Position numbers and translations under genes: made by a program. Shown in pieces: positions 35,835 through 44,951 of a DNA stretch of 64,000 nt. Position 1 is the stretch's first letter; each line of letters opens with the position of its first letter. The notes beneath the pieces were generated by a model. It was not told the origin of the DNA, did no database searches, and saw only the letters and a list, made by a program, of their open reading frames with translations. Source of the stretch: JAKAGZ01 sp964412105 (GTDB lineage: Bacteria > Bacteroidota > Ignavibacteria > Ignavibacteriales > Ignavibacteriaceae); NCBI GenBank assembly GCA_964412105.1, contig CAYPNM010000013.1, positions 5,049 to 69,048 of the forward strand. The letters run 5' to 3'.

Positions 35835-36647
35835 ACAGCTTTACTCTCCTTTGCTTTTAAATTTGTCGCATAATTTAACAATTAAAGTGCAAATGCAAAA
35901 GTCATTGCCGACAGCAAAAATGCCGCAAATTCTTAAATTTTAAGGTTTTCAGAAGATATTTTATAGATGAAAACTAATTATCAAATATACTGGTCTACCT
36001 GATGCATTAAATCAATTTTATAAACTCAGGGTACTTAATTTGCCTTTTATTCAAGTTTAATTCCTACTCATTATTTCATTTTTCTAAAAGACTATTTTTA
36101 TTGATCAAATTTTACACTAGTTAATTTATATCTGTAGTAATATTTTCTTAAATTAAGCTGAGTTTTACATTGTTATAGCATTGCCTTATTAGAGAGCCCG
36201 GCTTTAAATCAATAAATAAGTAAAATAGTTTTTAGTACCAGACAAGGATTATGAGATCTCTTGTTAGATAGGATAATGCTATAAAGAAATTTATATTTAA
36301 GCCAAAATTTAAAGCGGGCTTGTTTTTGTCCTTAACTGACATTCAATAATTATGTCATATTATTATTGGTCACAGAATTTCATTAATAAAAGGAGAGCAA
36401 TTATTTGTTTATAAATCCAACCGATATAATCAGAAGACAGATATAGTTCTTACAATTATTATTGAATTCAATGATAGCTAGTCAATTAAATTTGAGGATG
36501 AATCTTTCCAAAGTAGGTATCGGGCAAAATTGTAATAAGTGTTTGGCATAATTAAAATCTTTTTTTAGTTGATATTATAAACTAAAGTTATAATTTTAGA
36601 ATTTATCTTATAGTTAATTCGGTACTTTAATTTATAGCGGAGGTGCA
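35835..36647. other. 813-bp gene-less AT-rich stretch
   Basis: This is the longest gene-less stretch in the window, between the hydroxylase (minus) and symporter (plus) genes, which diverge from it. No credible open frame, tRNA or known riboswitch is seen. It holds one near-perfect inverted repeat listed separately. It ends with a strong GGAGGTG ribosome site before the symporter ATG. Promoters for both flanking genes should lie here, but no confident -7/-33 pair was found. It could be a degraded mobile element or gene remnant. Confidence 0.5.
36195..36320. repeat. Spaced inverted repeat AGCCCGGCTTTAAA / TTTAAAGCGGGCT
   Basis: The arm at 36195-36208 and the arm at 36308-36320 are reverse complements apart from one missing C. 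They are separated by 99 bases of non-coding DNA. This may be the ends of a small palindromic element, or chance in AT-rich DNA. Confidence 0.35.
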
Positions 36648-38216
36648 ATGCCTGAGAATGGAGAAAGAGAACAATGGGGTAGTAAAATTGGCTTAATCTT
36701 AGCTGTAGCCGGAAATGCTGTGGGACTTGGAAATTTCTTAAGATTTCCTGTCCAGGCCGCTCAAAATGGTGGCGGTGCATTTATGATTCCTTATTTCATT
36801 TTTTTTCTGATACTTGGCATTCCTTTAATGTGGATTGAATGGGGAATTGGCAGACATGGGGGTAGGTTTAGACACGGAAGTGCGCCCGGAATGTTCGACG
36901 TGTTGTGGAAGAATAAATTAGCTAAATATTTCGGTGCTCTTGGTCTTTTCATTTCAATGACTATCCTTATTTATTATACATACATTGAATCCTGGACTCT
37001 CGGCTTTAGCATTTTTTCGGCATCAAAATTATATTTTAATGAGACAAGCGCCACAGCAATGAGAAACTTCTTATATAGCTACCAGGGACGTGTCGTCAGC
37101 GACCATTTTTCAAGTCTTTTGCCTGCATATATTTTAATGATTGTTACCTTTTTCCTTAACTTTTGGGTTTTATATAAAGGTATTTCAAAAGGTATAGAAA
37201 AACTTGCAAAGATTGCTTTGCCCCTGCTTTTGCTATTTGCATTAATACTTGCTATCAGAATTATGACTCTCGGTACACCGGACCCAACACATCCGCAAAA
37301 TTCTGTTGCAGCAGGTTTTGGATTTATATGGAATCCAAATTTCAAATTGCTTAGCAATCCTTCAATATGGCTCGCTGCGGCGGGTCAGATATTCTTTACT
37401 CTTTCAGTGGGTATGGGAACTATACATGCATACGCAAGTTATTTAAAACCGTCGGATGATATTGCGCTTTCTGGATTAACAACAGCTGCGACAAATGAGT
37501 TTGCTGAAGTTGTGCTGGGGGCTGCAATCGCAATTCCGGTTGCCGTTGCCTATTTTGGTCTGCCGGAAACGCAGCAGTTTGCAAAAGCAGGTGCTTTCGA
37601 CCTTGGCTTTGTTTCTATGCCATTGATTTTCCAGAAAATTCCTCTTGGGGCATTTTTTGGTTCGCTTTGGTTTTTATTGCTCTTCTTTGCAGGAATTACT
37701 TCTTCAGTTGCTATGGGACAGCCTGTGGTTGCATTCCTGGAAGATGAGTTTGGAATGAGTAGAAGAAAAGCAGTTACAGCATTAGCCATAGTAGTATTAA
37801 TAGCAGTTCAATTCGTAGTTTTCTTTCAGAGATTTGGTTTCTTAAATGAAATGGATTACTGGGCAGGAACATTCGGTCTTGTAGTTTTTGCTCTTATAGA
37901 AACTGTGTTATTTATGTGGGTATTCGGAGCAGATAAAGCATGGAGCGAAATGAATGAAGGAGGCGACTTTGCAATCCCAAAAATATTTTACTATATCATG
38001 AAGTACATAACTCCATTGGTTTTATTCGTTCTTATGATATGGTGGTTTATTGATACTGCAATACCAACGCTTATGTTAAACGGAGTTGCTGATCAGGACA
38101 AACCATACTACTGGGGCTCAAGAATTTTAATGGTGGCTCTGGCAATATTGCTGCTGCTAATGGTTAAAAAAGCTTGGAAGAAACATTCAATAAAAAACGA
38201 AATTCAGGCAAAGTAA
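36648..38216 (+). CDS. Sodium-dependent neurotransmitter:sodium symporter (NSS) family transporter
   Basis: This 522-residue LeuT-fold transporter has about twelve hydrophobic segments. Family motifs are present at the N-terminus (GLILAVAGNAVGLGNFLRFP, carrying the Na+/substrate-binding unwound helix 1) and in helix 6 (AGQIFFTLSVGMG). The length fits bacterial members with twelve helices. It probably imports an amino acid with Na+. It is followed 24 bases later by a 35-residue MetS-like gene, which points to the MetP/MetS methionine-alanine subgroup. A strong GGAGGTG ribosome site precedes the ATG. Confidence 0.93.
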   Translation: MPENGEREQWGSKIGLILAVAGNAVGLGNFLRFPVQAAQNGGGAFMIPYFIFFLILGIPLMWIEWGIGRHGGRFRHGSAPGMFDVLWKNKLAKYFGALGLFISMTILIYYTYIESWTLGFSIFSASKLYFNETSATAMRNFLYSYQGRVVSDHFSSLLPAYILMIVTFFLNFWVLYKGISKGIEKLAKIALPLLLLFALILAIRIMTLGTPDPTHPQNSVAAGFGFIWNPNFKLLSNPSIWLAAAGQIFFTLSVGMGTIHAYASYLKPSDDIALSGLTTAATNEFAEVVLGAAIAIPVAVAYFGLPETQQFAKAGAFDLGFVSMPLIFQKIPLGAFFGSLWFLLLFFAGITSSVAMGQPVVAFLEDEFGMSRRKAVTALAIVVLIAVQFVVFFQRFGFLNEMDYWAGTFGLVVFALIETVLFMWVFGADKAWSEMNEGGDFAIPKIFYYIMKYITPLVLFVLMIWWFIDTAIPTLMLNGVADQDKPYYWGSRILMVALAILLLLMVKKAWKKHSIKNEIQAK

Positions 38217-38240
38217 ATTTAACAAAAAGGAAAATTCGAT

Positions 38241-38348
38241 ATGGGAATGACAACCGGCGGGATTATTTTTATAGTAATTGCCTGGGGATGTGTAATCTCA
38301 CTAACTATATATTGCTTTTACAGAGTACTGAAATCGGAGAAAAAATAA
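38241..38348 (+). CDS. metS: MetS-like NSS transporter small subunit (35 residues)
   Basis: The product MGMTTGGIIFIVIAW followed by GCVISLTIYCFYRVLKS and a Lys-rich end is one transmembrane helix with a short basic tail. This fits the MetS family of mini-subunits found immediately downstream of some NSS transporters; in Corynebacterium MetS is needed for MetP function. AAGGAAAA precedes the ATG. A perfect terminator hairpin begins 18 bases after the stop. The gene is below common annotation length limits and is easy to miss. Confidence 0.8.
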   Translation: MGMTTGGIIFIVIAWGCVISLTIYCFYRVLKSEKK

Positions 38349-38365
38349 ATAAGAAAATTAAATAA

Positions 38366-38385
38366 GAGATGGGAAGTCCCATCTC
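38366..38385. terminator. Bidirectional terminator between symporter/metS and pfk
   Basis: An 8-bp perfect stem, GAGATGGG with CCCATCTC, has loop AAGT. It is flanked by A/T-rich arms, and it lies between two convergent transcripts. Confidence 0.8.
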
Positions 38386-38402
38386 CTATTTAATGTAAAT
38401 AG

Positions 38403-39803
38403 TTAGAAAATTCCGTTGGTATAAGTATCAGGATTCATTACAGCAGTACCCTCTAAATTTGGCTGAAGTGCTGTATTTGATTCCGGGGTAGCTAATTTGA
38501 TTTTACCTTCCTTCAGATTTATGTATAATAAATCATTCTCTAAAAGATAATAAAATTGCTTTCTGAACTCTTCAACAGAAATACCACAAGTAACCGCATA
38601 TTTAGCTAATTCGTTTGGATCGTCAAAATCTGCCTGATTCATTCTGATCATATATCTTCTTGCTATGTAAAAATATTCAGAACAGGGGTCAACCATTCTT
38701 ACTTTCGTTTTATTCGTTTTAGGATCGATGATATCCTTAAAATACATTGGTATAAAATGACCATTTTGAATCGAAACCATAGCACCATTTCCACCACTCA
38801 GAATAAACTGAGTAGCTGCAAAGCCAAGATCTCTAGTATATTCCATATCATAAGGTATAGGATCAGCACAACGCAATTCATAACCAATATTTTTTGCTAC
38901 GATAGTAACCCTTAATCCAAAATCCTTTAGCCGTTCGAGAACTTTAGCTTTTAATATCTCACCAAAATTAATTTCTGCAATTCTGATATTATCATGCGCA
39001 TCTCTTTCTACATCTACGAATGATTCCAGATCTTGTTCCGAAAGACGTTCGACCAGCCCTTCGGCAAGAATAGCAACCCCATCCGTTCTGCCATAACTCA
39101 ATCTTTTCACAATTGCTCCAACCATCAAATCAACCAGGTGAGAAAATTTTAATGTTTCGCCAGGAAATTCCTCAGGTATTACCGTAAGAGTTGAGCCGGA
39201 TGCCTTACCAATACCAAGGGCTAGATGCCCTGCTTTCCTTCCCATTGAAATAACAAAATACCAGCGCGAAGTAGTTTGGGCATCTACCATAATGTTCTTG
39301 ACTATTTCAACCCCTATATGCCTTGCGGTTTGGAATCCAAATGTTGGAATACCATGAGGAAGATCAAGATCATTATCAATTGTTTTAGGTACGTGAACAA
39401 CCTTTATTCTGCCATTAGCTACCTGTTCTAATCTTAAAGCACTGTAGGCGGTATCATCACCGCCAATTGTTATCAGTTTATCTACGTTTAGCCTCAGCAA
39501 AGAAGCAACTGTATTTTCAAGGTGCTTTGGATTTTTGGTTGGATTACTACGTGCAATGCCAATATAGGAACCGCCTCTAAAATGAATTCTGCTTACATTT
39601 TGAATATTAAGTTCTCTTACGTGAGAGATATCCCCTTCCATAATCCACTGAAATCCGTCCCTGATACCAACAACCTCTACACCTTCAAGGTGGGCTCTAA
39701 TTGTAGCAGCACTAATTACACTATTTATACCGGGAGCTGGACCACCGCCTACCAGTATTGCTAACTTTTTCGGTATTACCGCCATTCTCTTCGTCTCCTT
39801 CAC
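38403..39803 (-). CDS. Phosphofructokinase, pyrophosphate-dependent type by motif
   Basis: The 466-residue enzyme phosphorylates fructose 6-phosphate in glycolysis. The N-terminal motif is GGGPAPGINSVI (19-30). The phosphoryl-donor residues are GGDD (114-117) and Lys140 in PKTIDND. ATP-using enzymes have GGDG and a Gly at the second position, so this pattern predicts PPi as donor and a reversible reaction. Length matches the long PPi-type clade. A convergent symporter/metS transcript faces its 3' end, with a shared terminator between. Confidence 0.88.
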   Translation of the reverse strand: MKETKRMAVIPKKLAILVGGGPAPGINSVISAATIRAHLEGVEVVGIRDGFQWIMEGDISHVRELNIQNVSRIHFRGGSYIGIARSNPTKNPKHLENTVASLLRLNVDKLITIGGDDTAYSALRLEQVANGRIKVVHVPKTIDNDLDLPHGIPTFGFQTARHIGVEIVKNIMVDAQTTSRWYFVISMGRKAGHLALGIGKASGSTLTVIPEEFPGETLKFSHLVDLMVGAIVKRLSYGRTDGVAILAEGLVERLSEQDLESFVDVERDAHDNIRIAEINFGEILKAKVLERLKDFGLRVTIVAKNIGYELRCADPIPYDMEYTRDLGFAATQFILSGGNGAMVSIQNGHFIPMYFKDIIDPKTNKTKVRMVDPCSEYFYIARRYMIRMNQADFDDPNELAKYAVTCGISVEEFRKQFYYLLENDLLYINLKEGKIKLATPESNTALQPNLEGTAVMNPDTYTNGIF

Positions 39804-39851
39804 ACATTAATTTAATTCATACCTAAAACATAATTTAATAACTAAAGTTCC

Positions 39852-42032
39852 CTAAAGAACTTTTAGTTTTGCAAACTTTAGCATCAACTGTTTGACATTA
39901 TTTCCCTCAAAGTGAACTGTTGCCTTTTGCATTTCACCTACTCCCGAAACATCAGTCACTTTGCCAAGTCCAAATTTATCATGCATTACTCTGCTGCCAG
40001 GACGCAAATTTTTATTATCCTGATTAAAGTCTTCATAATCCATTTTTTCGAAATATTCATAATATATTTCTTTTTTGGATTTTCTTTGAGAAGATTTTCT
40101 TCCTATTCCGCCATTAACTTCGGTATATGTTTTTTCATTTAACTCATCAATAAATCTGCTGCGACTTTGATAAGCAACTTCTCCAAAACGATATCTTGAA
40201 CGGGCATGCAACAGAAATACTTTTTGTTTAGCGCGGGTGACTGCTACATAAAATAATCGTCTTTCTTCTTCAACAGTTGCATCCGAACTAAATCTGTTTG
40301 AAAGAGGGAATATATCTTCCTCACATCCTGAAACAAAGACAACAGGGAACTCCAAACCTTTTGCGCTATGAATCGTCATAAAGGTCACATTATTTTTAAC
40401 TTCATCATACATATCCACACCGGTTATTAAAGAAACTTCTTCAAGATATTGCTCGAGAGTTGCATTTTTATTCGAATCTGAAAATTCGCTTAATGCCGAA
40501 AGAAGCTCATTTACATTTTCCCACCTTGCCATTGATTCAGGCGTATTTTCCTCTTTAAACATTCTCAGCACGCCTAATTCATCAACCAGCGCTCTGGTTA
40601 GCTCACCTACCGAGAGCTTATCTTTAAGCTGGATATATTTATCTAACAATATTTTAAATGATTTAACATTTTTCTGGATTCTTTCTTTGATATCGATTAC
40701 TTCAAAAACTCTTGCCATTGTATCAAATAATGTAAGGTCAAGCTTTCTTGCAAAAGCGATCATTCTCTTAATCGTTGTATTCCCGATTCCTCTTTGAGGG
40801 AAGTTCATTATTCTGAGCAAACTCTCCTCATCCCTCTGATTTGAGATTACTCTTAAATAAGCAACTATATCTTTTACTTCCTTTCTTTGGTAGAATTCAA
40901 TTCCGCCGATTATTTTGTAAGGAATTTTTTCTTTTCTAAAAATATCTTCCAACGCCCGTGATTGTGCATTAGTACGGTAAAGTATTGCAAAGTCTTTTAA
41001 AGAGAGTTTTTTCTTTGATATTTCATGTTTGATATGTTTTGCAATCTGATATGCTTCATCTTTTTCATCGGCGCACTTAATCAGTGTCAAAAGTTCCCCA
41101 TCATTATTTTCCGTCCACAAAGTTTTTTTAATTTGTCCGGCATTGTTTTTAATTACTGAATCCGCAGCATTTAAAATTGTTTTCGTCGATCTATAATTTT
41201 GTTCGAGTTTAAACAGTTTTTGTTTAGGAAAATCTTTTTTGAAATCAAGCATATTACCGATATTAGCACCGCGCCAGCTGTAAATACTCTGTGCATCATC
41301 TCCAACGACACAGATTTTTTTATCTTTATTAACCAGTAGCTTCAATAATTCATATTGAGCCTTATTTGTGTCCTGGAACTCATCGACAAGCAAATAATTA
41401 AACTTCTTCTTGTAGTGTTGAAGAATTTTTGAATTATTCTCAAAAAGATCGATAGGTTTTAACAACAGGTCTTCAAAATCCATTGCATTATTTTCTACCA
41501 GACGCTTTTGATACTCAACATAAATATCAGCGATTTTTTCATCTATAAAAGATTCAACATGCTTTTTCCTGAACTTATCAGGCATAATCATTTTGTTCTT
41601 CAAATAGCTAATCTTATGTTTTATTGAATTAGGAGTGATACCTTCAATATCAATATTGAAGTTAGAAATGATATTTTGAACAAGTGAGAGAGAATCTTCC
41701 GCATCATAAATAGAAAAGTTACTTTTATAATTAAGATGCTTTGCTTCAACTCTTAAAATTCTAGCAAAAATTGAATGGAAAGTTCCCATCCAGATATGCT
41801 CAGCCTTTGCGCCTACGAGTTCTCTAATTCTGGACTTCATTTCGTTAGCCGCCTTATTTGTAAAAGTCAGGGCTAGAATTTCATCTGGTTTATACCCATC
41901 ACTAATTAAATAGGCAACTTTATAGGTTAATACCCTCGTTTTGCCAGAACCAGCTCCGGCTACAATCATCGAAGGTCCTTTACTATACTCAACTGCTTTT
42001 TTTTGTGAATCATTTAAAGTTTTTAGGTTCAT
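39852..42032 (-). CDS. UvrD/PcrA-type superfamily 1 DNA helicase
   Basis: This 726-residue 3'-5' helicase is used in DNA repair and replication-fork maintenance. It has the Q motif (LNDSQKKAVEYSKGP), Walker A GAGSGKTRVL (Lys31), LLVDEFQDTN, GDDAQSIYSWRGA, the QNYRST motif, VTFMTIHSAKGLEFPVVFV and RRLFYVAVTRAKQKV. The C-terminus has the PcrA-type tail (GSRVMHDKFGLGKVTDV), which contacts RNA polymerase in Bacillus. The naming between uvrD and pcrA is left open. Confidence 0.93.
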   Translation of the reverse strand: MNLKTLNDSQKKAVEYSKGPSMIVAGAGSGKTRVLTYKVAYLISDGYKPDEILALTFTNKAANEMKSRIRELVGAKAEHIWMGTFHSIFARILRVEAKHLNYKSNFSIYDAEDSLSLVQNIISNFNIDIEGITPNSIKHKISYLKNKMIMPDKFRKKHVESFIDEKIADIYVEYQKRLVENNAMDFEDLLLKPIDLFENNSKILQHYKKKFNYLLVDEFQDTNKAQYELLKLLVNKDKKICVVGDDAQSIYSWRGANIGNMLDFKKDFPKQKLFKLEQNYRSTKTILNAADSVIKNNAGQIKKTLWTENNDGELLTLIKCADEKDEAYQIAKHIKHEISKKKLSLKDFAILYRTNAQSRALEDIFRKEKIPYKIIGGIEFYQRKEVKDIVAYLRVISNQRDEESLLRIMNFPQRGIGNTTIKRMIAFARKLDLTLFDTMARVFEVIDIKERIQKNVKSFKILLDKYIQLKDKLSVGELTRALVDELGVLRMFKEENTPESMARWENVNELLSALSEFSDSNKNATLEQYLEEVSLITGVDMYDEVKNNVTFMTIHSAKGLEFPVVFVSGCEEDIFPLSNRFSSDATVEEERRLFYVAVTRAKQKVFLLHARSRYRFGEVAYQSRSRFIDELNEKTYTEVNGGIGRKSSQRKSKKEIYYEYFEKMDYEDFNQDNKNLRPGSRVMHDKFGLGKVTDVSGVGEMQKATVHFEGNNVKQLMLKFAKLKVL

Positions 42033-42572
42033 ATTGCTCTTTTTTGTGGTTTTTAGTTCGCAAATATATGTAATTATGACTAGAAATTAAAGGAATGAAG
42101 GAAGTAGAGAACACGAATTGTAAATAGCAGTAATTAATTAAAAGATAACTGTCATTTCCAATAAATAACGCCAAATAATATGTATAAATCTGCAAGATTT
42201 AGCTAATAATAAAATTATTATGATATCTAAAGGCATTCAATTTTGACATTTTTGAACAATATCCTAATTTTATTCGTACAGACAGTAATTACAGACCAGC
42301 CGATAACTAACAGAACATTCTGTTTTGCGCGATAACCCGGAATTTTTAGAAGGATATTTATTTTTGATTAACCTTTTTAATCGATNNNNNNNNNNNNNNN
42401 NNNNNNNNNNNNNNNNNNNNNNNNNNNNNNNNNNNNNNNNNNNNNNNNNNNNNNNNNNNNNNNNNNNNNNNNNNNNNNNNNNNNNCTTTTTTCTTGCAAG
42501 CCTGTATATTTTAATCGTATTTTAAAGTCAAATTCACTAAATGTATTTTTAATTCGAATCAGAGGAATTTTT
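42033..42572. other. Gene-less stretch upstream of the helicase and ferritin, interrupted by the assembly gap
   Basis: The two flanking pieces (42033-42385 and 42486-42572) are AT-rich and show no credible gene or RNA. They should contain the divergent promoters of the helicase and ferritin genes. Because the true gap size is unknown, a gene could be missing here. Confidence 0.5.
42386..42485. other. Assembly gap of 100 N
   Basis: Exactly 100 undetermined bases are present, the conventional scaffold spacer. The real distance between the flanks is unknown. The reading frame that spans it (42325-42525) is an artefact. Confidence 0.98.
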
Positions 42573-43067
42573 ATGATAAAAGAAAATATTGAAAAGGCTT
42601 TGAACCAACAATTAAATCAGGAATTGTATGCATTCTATGTTTATTTATCAATGTCAGCCTATTTTGAATCGATGAATCTAAACGGATTTGCAAATTGGAT
42701 GAGGTTCCAGGCTGAAGAAGAGAAGAATCATGGATTAAAATTTTATGATTATATTTTGCAGGCAAATGGAAGGATTGATTTGAAACAAATAGATGCTCCA
42801 AAGAAAAGCTGGAAATCTGTTCAGGAAGTTTTTGAGGATACTTATAATCATGAAAAGAAAGTAACTGAATCGATTTATGATATTGTTGATTTATCAATTT
42901 CAGAAAGGGATCACGCTACTCACAATTTTCTGCAATGGTTCGTAAGAGAGCAAGTTGAGGAAGAGGCAACTGCTCTGAAAATACTAGAAAAAATAAAACT
43001 TATTGGTGACAACCAAGGCGCTCTATTTATTTTAGACCGGGAAATGGGTTCACGTACCACTTCTTGA
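42573..43067 (+). CDS. ftnA: Non-heme bacterial ferritin
   Basis: This 164-residue iron-storage protein should form a 24-subunit cage. Ferroxidase ligands are visible: Glu17 in NQELYAFYVYLSM and Glu50/His53 in RFQAEEEKNHGLKFYDY, with Gln and Glu ligands later (VREQVEEEATA). Length is typical of FtnA. An AGAGGA ribosome site precedes the ATG. The upstream promoter region is partly hidden by the assembly gap, so a Fur site could not be checked. Confidence 0.95.
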   Translation: MIKENIEKALNQQLNQELYAFYVYLSMSAYFESMNLNGFANWMRFQAEEEKNHGLKFYDYILQANGRIDLKQIDAPKKSWKSVQEVFEDTYNHEKKVTESIYDIVDLSISERDHATHNFLQWFVREQVEEEATALKILEKIKLIGDNQGALFILDREMGSRTTS

Positions 43068-43087
43068 AGATAAAAGGCAGGGAGGCT

Positions 43088-43109
43088 AAAAATCGGCGCG
43101 CCAATTTTT
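43088..43109. terminator. Probable bidirectional terminator between ferritin and nuoF
   Basis: AAAAAT and ATTTTT arms surround a GC-rich core (CGGCGCGCCA) with a mismatch and GG/CC pairing. It overlaps the end of nuoF by two bases and lies between convergent genes. T-tracts occur on both sides. The core contains the 8-bp palindrome GGCGCGCC. Confidence 0.5.
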
Positions 43110-44430
43110 ATTCAGTAATATCTGCGAGAGGATTAAGGGTTTGTCTCATTGAATGAACTTTATTAGCAACAGGAATAACAATCTCTTTGCTTACTCTTTT
43201 TTCAAAATAATCTCTAAATCTTTGAACCATGAATTTAACAGGCCAAGCTGCCGCCTCACCAAGTGCGCAAATAGTATTGCCTTCAATATTGCTTGCCACA
43301 GTAATTAAAAGATCAATATCTTTGATTGATCCTTCACCGCGAATAATTCTATTTAGGATCTTTAACATCCAGCCAGTTCCCTCGCGACAGGGAGTGCATT
43401 GCCCGCAACTTTCGTGATAATAAAATTTTGTTATTCTTGCTAATACCTTTACAAGATCTGTATTTTCATCCATAACTATTATGCCGCCGGTTCCAATTGA
43501 AGTACCAACCGCCTTTAGCGATTCAGCATCCATTTTAACACCTTCAATTTGATCTCCTCTTAATGGAGGCATTGACGATCCACCAGGAATAACACACAGT
43601 ATTTTCTTGTTTCCTGGAACACCACCCGCATAATTATAAATGAGATCAGTTAACAATGTACCGGAAGGTAATTCATATATTCCAGGTTTATTTACGTGGC
43701 CACTGATTCCATAAAGGATTGTTCCAGGATGTTTTGGCTCTCCTATTTTCGAAAACCATTCCCATCCATTGTTAATTATTGCAGGCACATTTGTGAGAGT
43801 TTCCACGTTGTTAATAGTAGTAGGACAACCCCATAAACCGAATTGCGCAGGAAAGGGTGGTTTAACTCTCGGATATCCCCTTTTTCCTTCAATTGAATTC
43901 ATTAAAGAAGACTCTTCTCCGCATATATATGCCCCTGCACCTTTATGAATATAGATATCACAGAAGAAATCTGTTTTAAATTTCTTTTTCATCTTCTCGC
44001 CAATGTATCCTTCCTCATAAGCAGCGTCCAGTGCTTTCTGAAAAAGTTTTATCCATTTATGATATTCACCTCTTATATAGACATAGGCAATTTTTGCTCC
44101 GATGGCATAGCAAGTAATTAAAATACCTTCTATCAGCTGATGAGGATTAAATTCAAAAATTTGTCTGTCTTTAAATGAACCAGGCTCACTTTCATCTCCA
44201 TTAACACAAAGATACTTCGGCTTGTCAGTAGTTTTGGGCATGAAACTCCATTTTAATCCCGCTAAAAAAGCCGCACCACCACGCCCTCTCAAACCTGACT
44301 TTTTAACCTGATCGATAATATCATCCGGAGTTTGTTTAAAAGCCTTTTTAACAGCCTTAAAGCCTCCATTTTCAATGTAAACATCTATTTTGTGTAATTT
44401 CTTTATTTCAGGTAAAACTATTTTTTCCAT
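43108..44430 (-). CDS. nuoF: NADH-quinone oxidoreductase subunit F (NADH- and FMN-binding)
   Basis: This 440-residue peripheral-arm subunit of complex I oxidises NADH. Motifs: GLRGRGGAAFLAGLKWSFMP (FMN/NADH), NGDESEPGSFKDR, ICGEESSLMNSIEGKRG, and the N3 iron-sulfur cluster ligands in SCGQCTPCREGTGWM plus a later Cys (GNTICALGEAAAW). It is immediately downstream of nuoE. It is the last nuo gene here; subunits G to N are not in the window. Confidence 0.96.
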   Translation of the reverse strand: MEKIVLPEIKKLHKIDVYIENGGFKAVKKAFKQTPDDIIDQVKKSGLRGRGGAAFLAGLKWSFMPKTTDKPKYLCVNGDESEPGSFKDRQIFEFNPHQLIEGILITCYAIGAKIAYVYIRGEYHKWIKLFQKALDAAYEEGYIGEKMKKKFKTDFFCDIYIHKGAGAYICGEESSLMNSIEGKRGYPRVKPPFPAQFGLWGCPTTINNVETLTNVPAIINNGWEWFSKIGEPKHPGTILYGISGHVNKPGIYELPSGTLLTDLIYNYAGGVPGNKKILCVIPGGSSMPPLRGDQIEGVKMDAESLKAVGTSIGTGGIIVMDENTDLVKVLARITKFYYHESCGQCTPCREGTGWMLKILNRIIRGEGSIKDIDLLITVASNIEGNTICALGEAAAWPVKFMVQRFRDYFEKRVSKEIVIPVANKVHSMRQTLNPLADITE

Positions 44431-44910
44431 TTAATTCTTCTTCAGAGATGATATAATTTCGAGCGCCTTTTCTTTTGTAAGATTCTCATAATAATCTTCA
44501 TTTACAGCAATCATCGGAGCGGTTCCGCAGGAGCCCATACATTCTACCTCCTCGATTGAAAACATTTCATCCTTTGTTACTTCCATGTTCTCTATGCCGA
44601 GTTTTTCTTTAACTTTATCATAAATTTCATAAGCGCCACGCAACATGCACGAAACATTTGTACAAACCTGTATATGATATTTACCCATCTGTTTTTGATG
44701 ATACATTGTATAGAAAGTAACAACTCCCAAAACTTCTTCAGGATGCATTTCAAGTACTCTGGCAACTTCTTCCATTACTTCGTGGCTGATCCAGCCATTC
44801 TGTTCCTGAGCTAGATAAAGTACAGACATTACAGCGGGCTTTTTTGAAGGGTACTTGGGAAGTATCTCTTCAATTTTTTTTAGATTTTTCGAAGAAAATT
44901 TAAATTCCAT
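44431..44910 (-). CDS. nuoE: NADH-quinone oxidoreductase subunit E ([2Fe-2S])
   Basis: This 159-residue thioredoxin-like subunit partners with NuoF. The four cluster cysteines are in VCTNVSCMLRG and VECMGSCGTAPM. N-terminal helices (SVLYLAQEQNGWIS) are typical. Its stop is directly followed by the nuoF start, so the pair should be co-translated. Confidence 0.95.
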   Translation of the reverse strand: MEFKFSSKNLKKIEEILPKYPSKKPAVMSVLYLAQEQNGWISHEVMEEVARVLEMHPEEVLGVVTFYTMYHQKQMGKYHIQVCTNVSCMLRGAYEIYDKVKEKLGIENMEVTKDEMFSIEEVECMGSCGTAPMIAVNEDYYENLTKEKALEIISSLKKN

Positions 44911-44951
44911 AACAAATAGTAAAATTGATAACTTTAATAGCTAAACTTTTT

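Noticed and set aside
38174..38365. 63-codon plus-strand frame overlapping the symporter end
   Set aside because: A different frame across the same bases encodes a convincing MetS-like helix with its own ribosome site.
42325..42525. Open frame spanning the N run
   Set aside because: It depends on 100 unknown bases and has no protein-like sequence outside them.
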